From Citrobacter sp. 18056 (GTDB taxonomy: Bacteria; Pseudomonadota; Gammaproteobacteria; Enterobacterales; Enterobacteriaceae), in contig CACSJR010000004.1 of NCBI GenBank assembly GCA_902706235.1, positions 124,001 through 188,000 on the forward strand: a DNA stretch of 64,000 nucleotides, read 5' to 3'. This document shows, one piece after another, positions 21,676-33,452 of this stretch. Made by a program: the position numbers and the translations under genes. Each line of letters opens with the position of its first letter. Position 1 is the stretch's first letter. Under the pieces are notes generated by a model. That model worked only from the letters and a program-made list of their open reading frames with translations, was not told the DNA's origin and did not search any database.

Positions 21676-22659
21676 GTGCTTAAAAAATTCCTGCCGTTAC
21701 TGTTCCTGGCGAGCGTACCCGTTTTCGCGAAGCCTGTTCTCACCGTTTATACCTATGATTCTTTCTCCGCCGACTGGGGACCAGGGCCTGCGGTGAAAAA
21801 AGCCTTTGAAACCGACTGCAACTGCGAGCTGAAATACGTGGCGCTGGAAGACGGCGTGTCGCTACTCAACCGTCTGCGCATGGAAGGCAAAAACAGCAAA
21901 GCCGACGTGGTTCTGGGGCTCGACAACAATCTGCTCGACGCCGCCACGCAAACCGGGCTGTTCGCCAAAAGCGGCGTGCCGACCACCGGCGTTAATGTAC
22001 CAGGCGGATGGAAAAATGACACCTTCGTCCCGTTCGACTACGGCTACTTTGCGTTCGTCTATGACAAGAACAAACTGAAGAATCCACCGAAGAGCCTGAA
22101 AGACCTGGTCGAAAGCCCGCAGAAATGGCGCGTTATCTATGAAGATCCTCGCACCAGCACGCCAGGTCTGGGCCTGCTGCTGTGGATGCAAAAAGTGTAC
22201 GGCGACAATACCCCTGAAGCGTGGCAGAAACTGGCCGCCAAAACCGTCACCGTCACCAAAGGCTGGAGCGAGGCTTACGGCCTGTTCCTGAAAGGCGAAA
22301 GTGATCTGGTACTGAGCTACACCACTTCCCCGGCGTATCACATTATCGAAGAGAAAAAAGATAACTACGCCGCCGCCGATTTTGCCGAAGGCCATTACTT
22401 GCAGGTGGAAGTTGCCGCGCGCACCGCTTCAAGCAAACAGCCTGAGCTGGCCGAAAAATTCCTGAAATTCATGGTTAGCCCGGCGTTCCAGAAGGCGATC
22501 CCGACCGGCAACTGGATGTATCCGGTCACTCAGGTCACGCTGCCAGACGCTTTTAACGGCTTGGTGAAACCGAAAAATACGCTGGAATACACGCCGCAGC
22601 AGGTCGCCTCCGAACGTCAGAACTGGATTGCCGAATGGCAACGCGCCGTCAGCCAGTAA
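21676..22659 (+). CDS. thiB: ThiB, periplasmic thiamine-binding protein
   Basis: ThiB (TbpA) delivers thiamine, thiamine phosphate and thiamine diphosphate to the ThiPQ ABC transporter. I chose the GTG at 21676: it gives MLKKFLPLLF, a signal peptide cut at VFA-KP, and 327 residues, exactly the E. coli length. GAGG lies 7 nt upstream. The longer open frame begins inside the riboswitch and has no homology there. The mature protein is a family 1 solute-binding protein beginning KPVLTVYTYDSF. The 3' end overlaps thiP by 25 nt, and expression is under the upstream TPP riboswitch. Confidence 0.96.
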   Translation: MLKKFLPLLFLASVPVFAKPVLTVYTYDSFSADWGPGPAVKKAFETDCNCELKYVALEDGVSLLNRLRMEGKNSKADVVLGLDNNLLDAATQTGLFAKSGVPTTGVNVPGGWKNDTFVPFDYGYFAFVYDKNKLKNPPKSLKDLVESPQKWRVIYEDPRTSTPGLGLLLWMQKVYGDNTPEAWQKLAAKTVTVTKGWSEAYGLFLKGESDLVLSYTTSPAYHIIEEKKDNYAAADFAEGHYLQVEVAARTASSKQPELAEKFLKFMVSPAFQKAIPTGNWMYPVTQVTLPDAFNGLVKPKNTLEYTPQQVASERQNWIAEWQRAVSQ

Positions 22660-24245
22660 TCGCCGGCTGGCTGCTGCCAGGCGTGACGGTTGCGACCTTA
22701 ATGGTGGCCGTCGCGCTGGCCGCGTTTCTGGCCTTGTGGTTTAACGCTCCGGCGGCAAGCTGGAGCCGTTTTCTGCACGACAGCTATCTGTGGCACGTGG
22801 TCAGATTCTCCTTCTGGCAGGCGTTTCTCTCCGCCACGCTGTCGGTTATTCCGGCCATTTTCCTCGCCCGCTCGCTATATCGACGCCGATTCCCGGGCCG
22901 TCAAATCCTGCTTCGCCTGTGCGCGATGACCTTAATTCTGCCGGTATTGGTGGCGGTGTTTGGCATTCTCAGCGTTTACGGGCGACAGGGCTGGCTGGCC
23001 CAGTTGTGGCACTTACTCGGTCGGGAATGGACATTCTCGCCTTACGGTTTACAGGGCATTTTGCTGGCGCATGTATTCTTTAATATGCCGATGGCGACGC
23101 GTTTGCTATTGCAGGCGCTGGAGCAAATTCCTGGCGAGCAGCGCCAACTGGCGGCGCAGCTAGGGATGCGCGGCTTCACCTTTTTCCGCTTCGTCGAATG
23201 GCCGTGGATGCGGCGACAAATTCCGGCGATTGCCGCACTTATTTTCATGCTGTGCTTCGCGAGTTTCGCTACCGTGCTGTCGCTCGGCGGTGGTCCGCAG
23301 GCCACCACCATTGAGCTTGCCATCTATCAGGCGCTCAATTTTGATTATGACCCGGGCCGCGCGGCGATGCTGGCGATCGTCCAGATGCTGTGCTGTCTGG
23401 GGTTGATGCTCATCAGCCAACGCCTGAGCAAATCGCTGATGCCGGGAAACACTCAGCACGTCGGCTGGCGCGATCCGGACGACAGGCTGCACAGCCGCGT
23501 TATTGATATCACGCTGATCGCCCTCGCCCTGCTGCTGCTGCTGCCGCCGCTGATGGCGGTGATTGCCGATGGCCTGAACCGCAGCCTGCCGCAGGTACTG
23601 GCGCAGCCGGTACTCTGGCAGGCGGTGTGGACGTCACTACGCATCGCGGTGGCTGCAGGTTTTTTATGTATTACGCTGACCTTGATGCTGCTGTGGAGCA
23701 GTCGCGAACTGCACGCCAGGAAGCGAAATCTGGCCGGGCAAGCGCTGGAACTGAGCGGAATGCTAATTCTCGCCATGCCGGGCATCGTGCTAGCGACGGG
23801 CTTTTTTTTACTGCTCAACAATAGCGTTGGTTTACCGAGCACCGCCGACGGAATTGTGATTTTCACCAATGCGCTGATGGCTATCCCCTATGCGCTGAAG
23901 GTGCTGGAAAGCCCGATGCGCGACGCCACCGCGCGTTACAGCCTGCTATGTCAGTCGCTCGGGATGCAAGGCTTTACCCGTTTTCGGGTGGTGGAGTTGC
24001 GCGCGCTGAAACGGCCTATGGCACAGGCGCTGGCGTTTGCCTGCGTGTTGTCGATTGGCGATTTTGGCGTAGTAGCACTGTTTGGCAACGAGGATTTCCG
24101 CACCCTACCGTTCTATCTTTATCAGCAGATTGGCGCCTATCGCAGCCAGGACGGAGCCGTAACCGCCTTTATCCTGCTGCTGCTGTGCTTCCTGCTATTC
24201 ACCGTTATTGAAAAACTTCCGGGTCGTGATGCTAAAACTGAATGA
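22635..24245 (+). CDS. thiP: ThiP, thiamine ABC transporter permease
   Basis: ThiP is the inner-membrane permease of the ThiBPQ importer. At 536 residues it is a duplicated permease with about twelve transmembrane helices. Each half carries an EAA-type coupling loop: [24 protein letters not shown] near residue 157 and [26 protein letters not shown] near residue 434. Both loops contact the ThiQ ATPase. The start lies inside thiB and the end overlaps thiQ by 17 nt, so all three genes are translationally coupled. Length and sequence agree with E. coli. Confidence 0.97.
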   Translation: MATRRQPVIAGWLLPGVTVATLMVAVALAAFLALWFNAPAASWSRFLHDSYLWHVVRFSFWQAFLSATLSVIPAIFLARSLYRRRFPGRQILLRLCAMTLILPVLVAVFGILSVYGRQGWLAQLWHLLGREWTFSPYGLQGILLAHVFFNMPMATRLLLQALEQIPGEQRQLAAQLGMRGFTFFRFVEWPWMRRQIPAIAALIFMLCFASFATVLSLGGGPQATTIELAIYQALNFDYDPGRAAMLAIVQMLCCLGLMLISQRLSKSLMPGNTQHVGWRDPDDRLHSRVIDITLIALALLLLLPPLMAVIADGLNRSLPQVLAQPVLWQAVWTSLRIAVAAGFLCITLTLMLLWSSRELHARKRNLAGQALELSGMLILAMPGIVLATGFFLLLNNSVGLPSTADGIVIFTNALMAIPYALKVLESPMRDATARYSLLCQSLGMQGFTRFRVVELRALKRPMAQALAFACVLSIGDFGVVALFGNEDFRTLPFYLYQQIGAYRSQDGAVTAFILLLLCFLLFTVIEKLPGRDAKTE

Positions 24246-24930
24246 TGTCACCTGGCTTTACGAGCATCTGCCGATGCGTTTTTCCCTCACCGTAAAACAG
24301 GGGGAGCACATCGCGGTGCTCGGCCCAAGCGGCGCCGGTAAAAGTACGCTGCTGAATCTGATCGCCGGTTTTCTAACCCCGGAAAGCGGGACGCTTTTTA
24401 TCGGCAATCAGCCGCATACCGACACGCCGCCCGCAAAACGTCCGGTGTCGATGCTGTTTCAGGAGAATAATCTTTTCAGCCACCTGACGGTGCGGCAGAA
24501 CATTGGCCTCGGCATGCATCCGGGGCTGAAACTGAACGCCGCGCAGCAGCTTAAACTGGACGTGATCGCCAATCAGATGGGAATTGAGTCACTGCTGGAA
24601 AGGGTGCCGGGCGAGTTGTCAGGCGGGCAACGTCAGCGTGCGGCATTGGCCCGTTGTCTGGTGCGTGAGCAGCCGGTGTTGTTACTGGATGAACCGTTTT
24701 CAGCACTCGATCCGGCGCTGCGTCAGGAGATGCTGAAGTTAGTCAGCGACGTCTGCCGCCGCCAGCAGTTGACGCTGTTAATGGTGTCACACAGCGTGGA
24801 GGATGCGCTTAGCATTGCTCCACGCTCGCTGGTGGTAGCCGATGGGCGAATTGCCTGGGACGGTGCCACGGAGGAGTTGCTCAGCGGCAAAGCCAGCGCA
24901 TCGCATCTGTTAGGTATCAGCGGGCAATAA
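24229..24930 (+). CDS. thiQ: ThiQ, thiamine ABC transporter ATPase
   Basis: ThiQ powers thiamine import. Using the ATG at 24229 ([18 protein letters not shown]) gives 233 residues, close to the 232 of E. coli; the open frame extends 7 codons upstream within thiP. The ABC motifs are complete: Walker [10 protein letters not shown] near residue 32, the [11 protein letters not shown] signature near residue 128, Walker [13 protein letters not shown] near residue 148, and the switch histidine in MVSHS near residue 186. Its 3' end overlaps the convergent yabI gene by 14 nt. Confidence 0.97.
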   Translation: MLKLNDVTWLYEHLPMRFSLTVKQGEHIAVLGPSGAGKSTLLNLIAGFLTPESGTLFIGNQPHTDTPPAKRPVSMLFQENNLFSHLTVRQNIGLGMHPGLKLNAAQQLKLDVIANQMGIESLLERVPGELSGGQRQRAALARCLVREQPVLLLDEPFSALDPALRQEMLKLVSDVCRRQQLTLLMVSHSVEDALSIAPRSLVVADGRIAWDGATEELLSGKASASHLLGISGQ

Positions 24931-25684
24931 CGTTACCGAGAATGTCCAGATACACCGGCATCAGCGGATGTTTGAACAGCATATACAACGACACGACGGT
25001 CAACACCGACAGCAACGGCGTCAGCCAAAGCAGACGCGCGCGCGGCAAATAGCGCGTCAGGCGATCGCTGCCTGATTTACCGCTGCGCCATAAGCGCCAG
25101 CCGAGCCATGCTGTTAACCACACCATCCCTGCCGCCAGCAGCAGCAGCCACTTAAAGCTACCGCTTTGTTCATCAGCAGGAATATCAATGGCCGCCCCGG
25201 CAAGGATGCCCGGCAGGAAGTAGACCGGCGGCCAGAACAGGCAGCCGATGATATTAGGAATGATAAATTTGGACACCGGCAGGTCGAGCATCCCGGCCAC
25301 CATCGGCACCAGCGGACGTGTCGGGCCAATGAAGCGCCCAATCAACACGGTAATCATGCTGTGCTGATGCAGCGCATGCTCGGTTTTATCCAGCAGCGCT
25401 TTGTTCTTTTTCATGAACGACCAGCGGTGCAGCGGCTTTTTAAAACGCCAGCCGAGCCAGAAAGAGATCCAGTCCCCGAGCAGGCAGCCGATAATTCCCG
25501 CCAGCCACGCCTGCCAGAAATTCACTTCTCCGCTGCCAATCAGGGCGCCCAGCGCCGACATCATAATGGTGCCTGGCAGGATCAGCCCAACCAGCGCCAG
25601 CGACTCGAGAAATGCGACCATCGCGACCGCAATCAATGAATACATCACCGACTGCGTAATGAAATGTTCCAGCAATGCTTGCAT
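24917..25684 (-). CDS. yabI: YabI, DedA-family membrane protein
   Basis: YabI belongs to the DedA (SNARE-associated/VTT) family of inner-membrane proteins. Members are implicated in undecaprenyl-phosphate and phospholipid recycling and in proton-motive-force maintenance. The role of YabI in particular is not well established. The 255-residue protein keeps the family motif region [16 protein letters not shown] near residues 117-132 and the [12 protein letters not shown] segment near residue 70. Several hydrophobic helices and a re-entrant proline-rich region are visible. It is convergent with thiQ and follows araC on the same strand with a 122-bp gap. Confidence 0.94.
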   Translation of the reverse strand: MQALLEHFITQSVMYSLIAVAMVAFLESLALVGLILPGTIMMSALGALIGSGEVNFWQAWLAGIIGCLLGDWISFWLGWRFKKPLHRWSFMKKNKALLDKTEHALHQHSMITVLIGRFIGPTRPLVPMVAGMLDLPVSKFIIPNIIGCLFWPPVYFLPGILAGAAIDIPADEQSGSFKWLLLLAAGMVWLTAWLGWRLWRSGKSGSDRLTRYLPRARLLWLTPLLSVLTVVSLYMLFKHPLMPVYLDILGNVIAR

Positions 25685-25806
25685 AGAGTACCCGCCAGGA
25701 AAACGAAGCAGGGATTCTCCCGAGGGGCCACCACTTCGTCAAGCTGTCAATTGTCTGAATAGTTTACAGGTTATGACCCGCATTCGCGTAAAGGGGTTCA
25801 CTTTTT

Positions 25807-26658
25807 TCACACATTGTTTACACCAGCACGAAACTCGCTTGGGCTGGCACCGGTACACTTCTTGAAAACGCGGGAAAAGTAGAGCTGATCTTCGAAGCCG
25901 ACGTTGCGCCCTACGCTGGCGATTGGCATCCGGGTCGTGCTCAACAACAGCTTCGCCTGGCTGATGCGCTGGTCTTCGCGCCAGCTCAGCACGCTGACGC
26001 CGAGCTGCTGGCGGAACAGGTGCGACAGGCGTGACGGCGACAGACACACATGCTGCGCAACGCTGGCAATATCAAAGTGGCTGTCCGCCAGATGATCGCT
26101 GATGTACTGGCAAGCATCGCGCACCCGGTGGTCCATCGGCGGAAGCAGCGATTCGTTGATGACCTCCATACGCCGCAGTAAAAGCTGTTCCAGCAGATTG
26201 ATTGCCAGTAATTCGGAATATCGCCCAACGCCCTGCCCGGCATCGATTATCTGCCCAAACAGTTCGGCAAACTGCGCCTGGTGCGCATCGTCTGGGCGAT
26301 AAAATCCGGTCTGCGCAAACAACGCGGGCCACGCCAGCCATTCGTGCCAGTAAGCGCGTGGACGGAAGTACACCCACTGGTGATACCACTCGCGGGCATC
26401 GGGGTGGCGGCCGTAGTGATGAACTTCGCCCGGTGGAAACAGCAAGATATCCCCCGGACGGCATACAAACTGTTGCCCCTGATTGTCGATAACCCCTTCT
26501 CCCCGCACCGTGAGGTTGAGGATATATCCCTTCATGCCGAGCGGCCTGTCCACGAAAAAATCGAGATAGCCTTCGGCCTCAATTGGCGTCAGCCCCGCCA
26601 CCAAATGGGCGTTAAAAGAGTAGCCGGGTAACAGCGGGTCATTCTGGAGTTCAGGCAT
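25807..26658 (-). CDS. araC: AraC, arabinose-responsive regulator
   Basis: AraC represses araBAD by DNA looping without arabinose and activates it with arabinose. The N-terminal cupin arabinose-binding and dimerisation domain covers about residues 1-170. The linker and the C-terminal domain with two helix-turn-helix motifs follow ([24 protein letters not shown], then [22 protein letters not shown]). The protein is 283 residues, nine fewer than E. coli (292): it starts MPELQND and ends at EFRAGVNNV, without the E. coli C-terminal tail. That tail is variable in the family. The gene is divergent from araBAD across 215 bp containing the araI sites. Confidence 0.97.
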   Translation of the reverse strand: MPELQNDPLLPGYSFNAHLVAGLTPIEAEGYLDFFVDRPLGMKGYILNLTVRGEGVIDNQGQQFVCRPGDILLFPPGEVHHYGRHPDAREWYHQWVYFRPRAYWHEWLAWPALFAQTGFYRPDDAHQAQFAELFGQIIDAGQGVGRYSELLAINLLEQLLLRRMEVINESLLPPMDHRVRDACQYISDHLADSHFDIASVAQHVCLSPSRLSHLFRQQLGVSVLSWREDQRISQAKLLLSTTRMPIASVGRNVGFEDQLYFSRVFKKCTGASPSEFRAGVNNV

Positions 26659-26744
26659 AAAAATACTCGCTCAGCATGCTCATCAGGAAATCAATTGTCC
26701 ATATTGCCAGCGAAGTGAAAAAGGGCGAAATGGCCTACGAGAAT

Positions 26745-26838
26745 ATTTGCACGCCGTCACACTTTGCAATGGCACAGCATTATTATCCATAAGATTAGCG
26801 GTTCCCGCCTGACGTTTTTTTTCCCTGATATCTACTGT
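26745..26838 (+). promoter_or_regulatory. araBAD control region: CRP site, araI1, araI2, promoter
   Basis: From left to right I see a CRP-like site around TTTGCACGCCGTCACA (26746-26761) and araI1 AGCATTATTATCCATA (26776-26791). Next come araI2 AGCGGTTCCCGCCTGA (26797-26812), overlapping the -35 CTGACG (26809-26814), and a -10 TACTGT (26833-26838). The arrangement and most bases equal those of the E. coli pBAD region. The araO1 and araO2 sites were not assigned. Confidence 0.88.
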
Positions 26839-26873
26839 TTCACCATGTCTGACATTCTTCATGGAGCAACACG

Positions 26874-28580
26874 ATGGCAATAGCAATTGGCCTCGACTTT
26901 GGTAGTGATTCAGTGCGAGCGCTGGCGGTGGAATGTGCCACCGGGAAAGAAATCGCCACCAGCGTGGAATGGTATCCGCGCTGGCAGGAAGGTCGCTACT
27001 GCGACGCCCCTAATAATCAGTTCCGCCATCATCCTCTCGACTACATCGAGTCGATGGAAACTGCGCTGAAAAGCGTGCTGGACGAACTCGGCTCTCGCCG
27101 GGCGGAGGTCATCGGGATCGGTGTAGACAGCACCGGCTCAACTCCGGCCCCGATTGACGCCAACGGCAACGTGCTGGCGCTACGCCCTGAGTTCTCCGAC
27201 AACCCAAACGCCATGTTTGTGCTCTGGAAAGATCACACCGCCGTCGAAGAAGCCGAAGCCATCACCCGCCTGTGCCATCAGCCGGGTAACGTTGATTACT
27301 CGCGCTACATCGGCGGGATATACTCCAGCGAATGGTTCTGGGCAAAAATCCTGCATGTGACTCGCGCCGACAGCAGCGTGGCGCAGGCAGCCACCTCCTG
27401 GATTGAACTGTGCGATTGGGTGCCTGCCCTGCTTTCCGGCACCACCCGTCCGCAGGATATTCGTCGCGGGCGTTGTAGCGCCGGACACAAATCCCTGTGG
27501 CATGAAAGCTGGAACGGCCTGCCGCCAGCCAGCTTCTTTGATGCGCTCGATCCGCTGCTCAATCGGCATCTCGATTACCCGCTGTTTACCGACACCTGGA
27601 CTGCCGATATCCCGGTGGGCACGCTCAGCGCCGACTGGGCGCAGCGCCTGGGCCTGCCTGAAAGCGTGGTCATTTCCGGCGGCGCGTTTGACTGCCATAT
27701 GGGTGCCGTCGGGGCCGGTGCGCAACCGAATACCCTGGTCAAAGTCATTGGCACCTCGACCTGCGACATCCTGATCGCTGACAAATCCAGCGTCGGCGAC
27801 CGCACCGTGCAGGGTATCTGCGGGCAGGTGGACGGCAGCGTGACGCCAGACTTCATCGGGATGGAAGCCGGGCAGTCTGCCTTTGGCGATATCTACGCCT
27901 GGTTTGGCCGCATTCTCGGCTGGCCGCTGGAGCAACTCGCCACCCAGCATCCTGAACTGAAAGAACACATCAAAGCCAGTCAGAAACAGCTTCTGCCTGC
28001 GCTGACCGCCGCCTGGGCGCAACAACCTTCTCTCGAACATCTGCCGGTAGTCCTCGATTGGTTTAACGGCCGACGCACACCGAATGCGAACCAGCGTCTG
28101 AAGGGCGTGATTACCGACCTGAACCTGGCGACGGATGCTCCGGCCCTGTTCGGCGGCCTGGTCGCCGCCACCGCCTTTGGCGCGCGCGCCATTATGGAGT
28201 GCTTCACCTCGCAGGGCATCCCGGTGAACAACGTGATGGCGCTGGGCGGTATCGCCCGTAAAAACGTCGAAATCATGCAGGCCTGCAGCGATGTGCTCAA
28301 TCGCCCACTGCAAATCGTCGCCTCTGACCAGTGCTGTGCGCTGGGAGCCGCCATTTTTGCCGCCGTGGCCGCAGGCGTTCACGCCGATATTCCACAAGCG
28401 CAGCAGCAAATGGCCAGTCGCGTCGAGCACACGCTCGAGCCTCGCCCTGCTCAGGCCCTGCGTTTTGAACAGCTTTATCAGCGCTACCAGCAATGGGCGA
28501 AAAGCGCCGAACAACACTATCTCCCTTCTGCAGCCCCGACGGAAAGCAAGCCGGTGGTTCAGGCAGCAATGACTCATTAA
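26874..28580 (+). CDS. araB: AraB, L-ribulokinase
   Basis: AraB phosphorylates L-ribulose to L-ribulose-5-phosphate with ATP, the second step of arabinose catabolism. It is a FGGY-family carbohydrate kinase. The N-terminal phosphate-binding segment is [16 protein letters not shown], the substrate domain contains [15 protein letters not shown] near residue 81, and the ATP-binding domain follows with [14 protein letters not shown] and [11 protein letters not shown] segments. It has 568 residues, against 566 in E. coli. It is the first gene of araBAD under AraC and CRP control. araA starts 10 nt after the stop. Confidence 0.97.
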   Translation: MAIAIGLDFGSDSVRALAVECATGKEIATSVEWYPRWQEGRYCDAPNNQFRHHPLDYIESMETALKSVLDELGSRRAEVIGIGVDSTGSTPAPIDANGNVLALRPEFSDNPNAMFVLWKDHTAVEEAEAITRLCHQPGNVDYSRYIGGIYSSEWFWAKILHVTRADSSVAQAATSWIELCDWVPALLSGTTRPQDIRRGRCSAGHKSLWHESWNGLPPASFFDALDPLLNRHLDYPLFTDTWTADIPVGTLSADWAQRLGLPESVVISGGAFDCHMGAVGAGAQPNTLVKVIGTSTCDILIADKSSVGDRTVQGICGQVDGSVTPDFIGMEAGQSAFGDIYAWFGRILGWPLEQLATQHPELKEHIKASQKQLLPALTAAWAQQPSLEHLPVVLDWFNGRRTPNANQRLKGVITDLNLATDAPALFGGLVAATAFGARAIMECFTSQGIPVNNVMALGGIARKNVEIMQACSDVLNRPLQIVASDQCCALGAAIFAAVAAGVHADIPQAQQQMASRVEHTLEPRPAQALRFEQLYQRYQQWAKSAEQHYLPSAAPTESKPVVQAAMTH

Positions 28581-28590
28581 GGAAATGAAG

Positions 28591-30108
28591 ATGACGATTT
28601 TTAACAACTCAATCTTTAACAACTACGAAGTGTGGTTTGTGATTGGCAGCCAGCATCTGTATGGCCCGGAAACCCTGCGTCAGGTGACACAGCATGCGGA
28701 ACACGTCGTTAATGCGCTGAATGCCGAAGCCAAACTGCCGTGTAAGCTGGTGCTGAAACCGCTTGGCACCACGCCGGACGAAATTTCCGCTATCTGTCGT
28801 GATGCCAATTACGACGATAAATGCGCCGGTATGGTGGTGTGGCTGCACACCTTCTCTCCAGCCAAAATGTGGATCAACGGTCTGACAATCCTCAATAAAC
28901 CGCTGCTGCAATTCCATACCCAGTTTAACGCGGCCCTGCCGTGGGACAGCATCGATATGGACTTTATGAACCTCAACCAGACCGCGCACGGCGGCCGCGA
29001 GTTCGGTTTCATCGGCGCGCGTATGCGTCAGCAGCACGGCGTCGTCACCGGCCACTGGCAGGACAAACAGGCGCATCAGCGCATTGGCTCATGGATGCGC
29101 CAGGCAGTTTCCAAACAGGACACCCGCCAGCTGAAAGTGGTGCGTTTCGGCGACAACATGCGCGAAGTCGCGGTGACTGACGGCGATAAAGTGGCGGCGC
29201 AGATTAAATTTGGCTTCTCGGTGAATACCTGGGCAGTGGGCGATTTAGTGCAGGTTGTCAATGAAATCAGCGACGGCGATATCAGTGCGCTGGTCGATGA
29301 ATACGAAAGCAGCTATCGCCTGACGGCGGCGGCACAGGTGCACGGAGATAAACGCCAGAACGTGCTGGATGCCGCGCGTATCGAACTGGGCATGAAACGC
29401 TTTCTTGAACAAGGCGGCTTCCACGCCTTCACCACCACTTTTGAAGATTTGCACGGCCTGAAACAGCTGCCTGGCCTGGCGGTACAACGTCTGATGCAGC
29501 AGGGTTACGGCTTTGCGGGCGAAGGTGACTGGAAAACCGCGGCGCTGCTTCGCATCATGAAGGTGATGTCGACCGGCCTGAATGGCGGAACCTCCTTTAT
29601 GGAGGATTACACCTACCACTTCGATAACGGCAACGATCTGGTGCTGGGCTCGCACATGCTGGAAGTGTGCCCGACGATCGCCACCGCCGAGAAACCGATC
29701 CTCGACGTGCAGCATCTGGGCATCGGTGGCAAAGCCGATCCGGCGCGTCTGATCTTCGATACCAAAACCGGCCCGGCGCTGGTCGCTAGCCTTATCGATC
29801 TGGGCGATCGTTTCCGCTTGCTGGTGAACACCATTGAAACGGTCCAGACCCCGCACAACCTGCCGAAACTGCCGGTGGCGAATGCGCTGTGGAAAGCCCA
29901 TCCGGATCTGCAAACTGCGTCCGAAGCATGGATCGTGGCAGGCGGCGCGCACCACACCGTATTCAGCCATGCGCTGACCCTGGACGACATGCGCCAGTTC
30001 GCCGAGTTGCACAACATCGAGCTGACCGTCATCGACAACGACACGCGCCTGCCAGCCTTCAAAGACGCGCTGCGCTGGAACGAAGTCTATTACGGTTCGA
30101 AACGCTAA
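28591..30108 (+). CDS. araA: AraA, L-arabinose isomerase
   Basis: AraA converts L-arabinose to L-ribulose using Mn2+. I chose the ATG at 28591, which has AAGGAA seven bases upstream; the ATG at 28585 almost touches that site. The protein then has 505 residues, five more than E. coli. The extra residues come from an N-terminal in-frame repeat, with IFNN occurring twice before [14 protein letters not shown]. The metal-binding glutamate and histidine regions are intact, for example [20 protein letters not shown] and [14 protein letters not shown] repeat separates it from araD. Confidence 0.97.
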   Translation: MTIFNNSIFNNYEVWFVIGSQHLYGPETLRQVTQHAEHVVNALNAEAKLPCKLVLKPLGTTPDEISAICRDANYDDKCAGMVVWLHTFSPAKMWINGLTILNKPLLQFHTQFNAALPWDSIDMDFMNLNQTAHGGREFGFIGARMRQQHGVVTGHWQDKQAHQRIGSWMRQAVSKQDTRQLKVVRFGDNMREVAVTDGDKVAAQIKFGFSVNTWAVGDLVQVVNEISDGDISALVDEYESSYRLTAAAQVHGDKRQNVLDAARIELGMKRFLEQGGFHAFTTTFEDLHGLKQLPGLAVQRLMQQGYGFAGEGDWKTAALLRIMKVMSTGLNGGTSFMEDYTYHFDNGNDLVLGSHMLEVCPTIATAEKPILDVQHLGIGGKADPARLIFDTKTGPALVASLIDLGDRFRLLVNTIETVQTPHNLPKLPVANALWKAHPDLQTASEAWIVAGGAHHTVFSHALTLDDMRQFAELHNIELTVIDNDTRLPAFKDALRWNEVYYGSKR

Positions 30109-30113
30109 GACGA

Positions 30114-30180
30114 TGCCCGGTGGCGCTCCGTTTACCGGGCCTACACGCGTGTAGGCCTGATAAGCAACGCGCCATCGGGC
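30114..30180. repeat. BIME: two inverted REP sequences between araA and araD
   Basis: Two REP units face each other (GCCCGGTGGCGCTCCGTTTA on the left, AACGCGCCATCGGGC on the right). They are joined by a perfect 20-bp palindrome at 30138-30157 with halves GGCCTACACG and CGTGTAGGCC. The element begins 5 nt after araA and ends directly before the araD ribosome-binding site. It is likely to stabilise upstream mRNA and set araD stoichiometry. Confidence 0.9.
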
Positions 30181-30192
30181 AAGGAGTTCACT

Positions 30193-30888
30193 ATGTTAGA
30201 GCAGTTAAAACAGCAGGTGCTGGACGCCAATCTTCAGCTCCCGCAACACAATCTGGTCACCCTGACCTGGGGCAACGTCAGCGCAGTTGACCGCGAAAAA
30301 GGTGTGCTCGTCATTAAACCTTCGGGCGTCGATTACAGCCTGATGACCGTAGACGATATGGTGGTCGTGAGTCTCGCAACGGGCGAAGTGGTGGAAGGCG
30401 ACAAAAAACCGTCATCGGACACGCCGACGCACCGCCTGTTGTACCAGGCGTTTCCGACCATCGGCGGGATTGTGCATACCCACTCGCGCCACGCCACCAT
30501 CTGGGCGCAGGCGGGTCAGTCAATTCCGGCCACCGGCACCACTCACGCGGACTATTTCTACGGCGCAATTCCCTGCACGCGCAAAATGACCGACGGCGAA
30601 ATTAACGGCCAGTACGAATGGGAAACGGGGAATGTGATTGTCGAAACCTTCGAAAAACAGGGGATCGATGCCGCACAAATGCCCGGCGTGCTGGTGCATT
30701 CCCATGGGCCGTTTGCCTGGGGAAAAAATGCCGAAGATGCCGTGCACAATGCCATCGTGCTCGAAGAAGTCGCTTACATGGGGATTTTCTGTCGCCAGTT
30801 GGCGCCACAACTTCCGGATATGCAGCAAACGTTGCTGGATAAACACTACCTGCGCAAACACGGTGCGAAAGCCTATTACGGGCAGTAA
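30193..30888 (+). CDS. araD: AraD, L-ribulose-5-phosphate 4-epimerase
   Basis: AraD epimerises L-ribulose-5-phosphate to D-xylulose-5-phosphate, feeding the pentose phosphate pathway. It is a class II aldolase-family Zn enzyme of 231 residues, as in E. coli. Zn ligands are visible in [16 protein letters not shown] (His95 and His97 region) and in [12 protein letters not shown] (near residue 171). The [12 protein letters not shown] segment near residue 23 is typical. AAGGAG directly after the BIME is the ribosome-binding site. It is followed by the polB LexA box and a terminator. Confidence 0.98.
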   Translation: MLEQLKQQVLDANLQLPQHNLVTLTWGNVSAVDREKGVLVIKPSGVDYSLMTVDDMVVVSLATGEVVEGDKKPSSDTPTHRLLYQAFPTIGGIVHTHSRHATIWAQAGQSIPATGTTHADYFYGAIPCTRKMTDGEINGQYEWETGNVIVETFEKQGIDAAQMPGVLVHSHGPFAWGKNAEDAVHNAIVLEEVAYMGIFCRQLAPQLPDMQQTLLDKHYLRKHGAKAYYGQ

Positions 30889-30889
30889 C

Positions 30890-30909
30890 ACCTGTATAAA
30901 ACCACAGCA
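30890..30909 (+). promoter_or_regulatory. LexA (SOS) box of polB
   Basis: CTG-N10-CAG spacing with an AT-rich interior (CTGTATAAAACCACAG at 30892-30907) lies 55-75 bp before polB. This is where the E. coli polB SOS box occurs. The interior is less symmetric than consensus, so LexA may bind it more weakly. Confidence 0.82.
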
Positions 30910-30918
30910 ATTCACGCT

Positions 30919-30946
30919 AAACCAGGCTATAATCAGGCCTGGTTTT
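30919..30946 (+). terminator. Terminator after araD, in the polB leader
   Basis: AAACCAGGC (30919-30927) pairs with GCCTGGTTT (30937-30945) around a 9-nt loop and is followed by T residues. It lies between the LexA box and polB, so polB transcripts starting at the SOS promoter may also read through it. Confidence 0.75.
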
Positions 30947-30963
30947 CTATTTGAGTAGAGCGT

Positions 30964-33321
30964 GTGACGCAGGCGCGAGAAGGTTTTTTATTAACCCGTC
31001 ATTGGCGGGATACCCCGCAGGGAACAGAAGTGACATTCTGGTTGGCAACCGACGACGGTCCGCTGCAGGTCACCCTTGCGCCGCAGGATTCGGTGGCGTT
31101 TATTCCTGAATCACAACGCGCTCAGACCGAGCGCGTGCTTCGCAGCGAGCGCGATGCTCGGCTGGCGCCTCTCTCATTGAAAGACTTCCATCGCCAGCCG
31201 GTCTTCGGCCTTTACTGCCGCTCCCACCGACAGCTGATGCGCCTCGAAAAACGGCTCCGCGAAGAGGGCATTACCGTTTATGAAGCGGATATCCGTCCAC
31301 CAGAACGCTACCTGATGGAGCGTTTTATCACCGCTCCCGTTTGGGTGGAAGGTGAGCGTCAGGGTAATTCGCTGATTAACGCGCGTCTGAAGCCGAGCCC
31401 GCACTATCGCCCACCGCTGAAGTGGGTATCGCTGGATATCGAAACCACGCGCCACGGGGAGCTTTACTGCATTGGCCTTGAAGGCTGTGGTCAGCGCGTG
31501 GTGTACATGCTGGGGCCTGAAAATGGCGACCCTTCGCAGCTCGATTTTCGGCTGGAATATGTCACCAGTCGTCCGCAATTACTCGAGAAGTTGAACGCCT
31601 GGTTTGCCGAACACGATCCGGATGTGGTAATCGGCTGGAATCTGGTGCAGTTTGACCTCAAAGTCCTGCAAAAACATGCCGAGCGTTACCGAATCCCGCT
31701 GACGCTCGGGCGCGGAAACGTTGAGATTGACTGGCGTGAGCACGGCTTTAAGAACGGCGTATTCTTCGCTCAGGCCAACGGTCGTTTGATTATCGACGGC
31801 ATCGAAGCGCTGAAATCCGCATTCTGGAATTTCCCGTCATTTTCACTGGAATCCGTATCACGGGAGCTGCTCGGGGAAGGCAAGTCTATCGATAACCCGT
31901 GGGACAGGATGGACGAAATTGACCGCCGTTTTGCCGAAGATAAACCCGCACTGGCGAAATATAACCTCAAAGACTGCGAGCTAGTGACGCGCATTTTCCA
32001 CAAAACGGAGATTATGCCGTTCTTACTGGAACGCGCGACGGTCAATGGCCTGCCTGCCGATCGTCACGGCGGTTCGGTTGCAGCCTTTGGTCACCTCTAT
32101 TTTCCGCGGATGCACCGGTTGGGCTACGTCGCACCTAATCTCGGCGAAGTGCCACCCCAGGCCAGTCCTGGCGGCTATGTCATGGATTCGCGTCCCGGGC
32201 TCTACGACTCCGTGCTGGTGCTGGATTACAAAAGCCTGTATCCGTCGATTATCCGCACGTTTCTGATTGACCCTGTCGGCCTGGTGGAAGGCATGGCGCA
32301 GCCGGACGCTGAACACAGCACCGAGGGTTTTCTTGGCGCATGGTTTTCTCGCACGCAGAATTGCCTGCCGGACATCGTCGGGCAAATCTGGCACGGGCGC
32401 GATGAAGCCAAATTACAGGGTAATAAACCGCTCTCCCAGGCGCTAAAAATTATCATGAACGCCTTCTATGGCGTACTCGGCACCAGCGCCTGCCGCTTTT
32501 TCGATCCGCGCCTGGCCTCATCAATAACCATGCGTGGCCATGCGATCATGCGTAAGACCAAAGAGCTGGTTGAATCGCAAGGTTACGACGTGATTTACGG
32601 CGATACGGACTCCACTTTTGTGTGGTTGAAACGTGCGTACAGCGAAGAAGATGCTGCGGGAATTGGCCGTGAACTGGTAAAATTCGTCAACGATTGGTGG
32701 TCAGCAGAGCTGCAAAAACAGGGGCTGACCAGCGCGATGGAGCTGGAATTCGAAACCCATTTTTGCCGCTTCCTGATGCCCACCATTCGCGGCACCGAGA
32801 CGGGCAGTAAAAAACGCTATGCGGGTATGATCCAGACGGGTGATGAGCAGAAGATGGTGTTTAAAGGGCTGGAAACGGTGAGAACGGACTGGACGCAGCT
32901 GGCGCAACAGTTCCAGCAAACGCTGTATTTGCGCATTTTCCGCAACGAGCCTTACCAGGATTTTATTCGCGAAACCATTGATAAGCTGATGGCCGGTGAG
33001 TTCGACGACAGGCTGGTGTACCGCAAACAACTCAGGCGTCCGCTGGCGGAATATCAACGCAACATTCCGCCGCATGTCCGTGCCGCGCGGCTTGCCGATG
33101 AACATAACGCCAGGCTTGGCCGCCCTTTACAATATCAATCTCGTGGCAGCATTAAATATGTCTGGACCACCAGCGGCCCGGAGCCATTGGCCTATCAGCA
33201 ATCTCCGCTGGATTATGAACACTACCTGACGAAACAGTTAGAACCCATTGCCGATGGAATTTTGCCCTTTGTCCATGATGATTTTGCTACACTACTGACA
33301 GGACAACTGGGGCTATTTTGA
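30964..33321 (+). CDS. polB: PolB, DNA polymerase II
   Basis: PolB is the SOS-induced family B DNA polymerase with proofreading, used in replication restart and lesion bypass. It starts at GTG (30964), as in E. coli. The 785 residues are two more than E. coli. The exonuclease motif DIET is at residues 158-161. Polymerase motif [10 protein letters not shown] begins at Asp421, and motif C YGDTDS has the catalytic aspartates at 547 and 549. The C-terminus MTGQLGLF-like tail (LLTGQLGLF) resembles a beta-clamp binding peptide. A LexA box lies upstream. Confidence 0.98.
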   Translation: MTQAREGFLLTRHWRDTPQGTEVTFWLATDDGPLQVTLAPQDSVAFIPESQRAQTERVLRSERDARLAPLSLKDFHRQPVFGLYCRSHRQLMRLEKRLREEGITVYEADIRPPERYLMERFITAPVWVEGERQGNSLINARLKPSPHYRPPLKWVSLDIETTRHGELYCIGLEGCGQRVVYMLGPENGDPSQLDFRLEYVTSRPQLLEKLNAWFAEHDPDVVIGWNLVQFDLKVLQKHAERYRIPLTLGRGNVEIDWREHGFKNGVFFAQANGRLIIDGIEALKSAFWNFPSFSLESVSRELLGEGKSIDNPWDRMDEIDRRFAEDKPALAKYNLKDCELVTRIFHKTEIMPFLLERATVNGLPADRHGGSVAAFGHLYFPRMHRLGYVAPNLGEVPPQASPGGYVMDSRPGLYDSVLVLDYKSLYPSIIRTFLIDPVGLVEGMAQPDAEHSTEGFLGAWFSRTQNCLPDIVGQIWHGRDEAKLQGNKPLSQALKIIMNAFYGVLGTSACRFFDPRLASSITMRGHAIMRKTKELVESQGYDVIYGDTDSTFVWLKRAYSEEDAAGIGRELVKFVNDWWSAELQKQGLTSAMELEFETHFCRFLMPTIRGTETGSKKRYAGMIQTGDEQKMVFKGLETVRTDWTQLAQQFQQTLYLRIFRNEPYQDFIRETIDKLMAGEFDDRLVYRKQLRRPLAEYQRNIPPHVRAARLADEHNARLGRPLQYQSRGSIKYVWTTSGPEPLAYQQSPLDYEHYLTKQLEPIADGILPFVHDDFATLLTGQLGLF

Positions 33322-33452
33322 CAGGTGACTAACACCCTGGCTTCCAGTACCATAGCGCCCTTTCCATTCCTGGACCCCAATTTTGACTCTCCGTGGTTTT
33401 TTCTGCGGAGGACAATTATTGCCTGCAATTGAAGATATAGAGCCCAAATTAT

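Noticed and set aside
27180-28622. 480-codon open frame antisense to araB, and similar long antisense frames over carB, leuC and murE
   Set aside because: They lie wholly inside well-identified genes on the opposite strand, show Arg/His/Gly-rich compositions typical of antisense frames in GC-rich genes, and have no ribosome-binding sites or homology.
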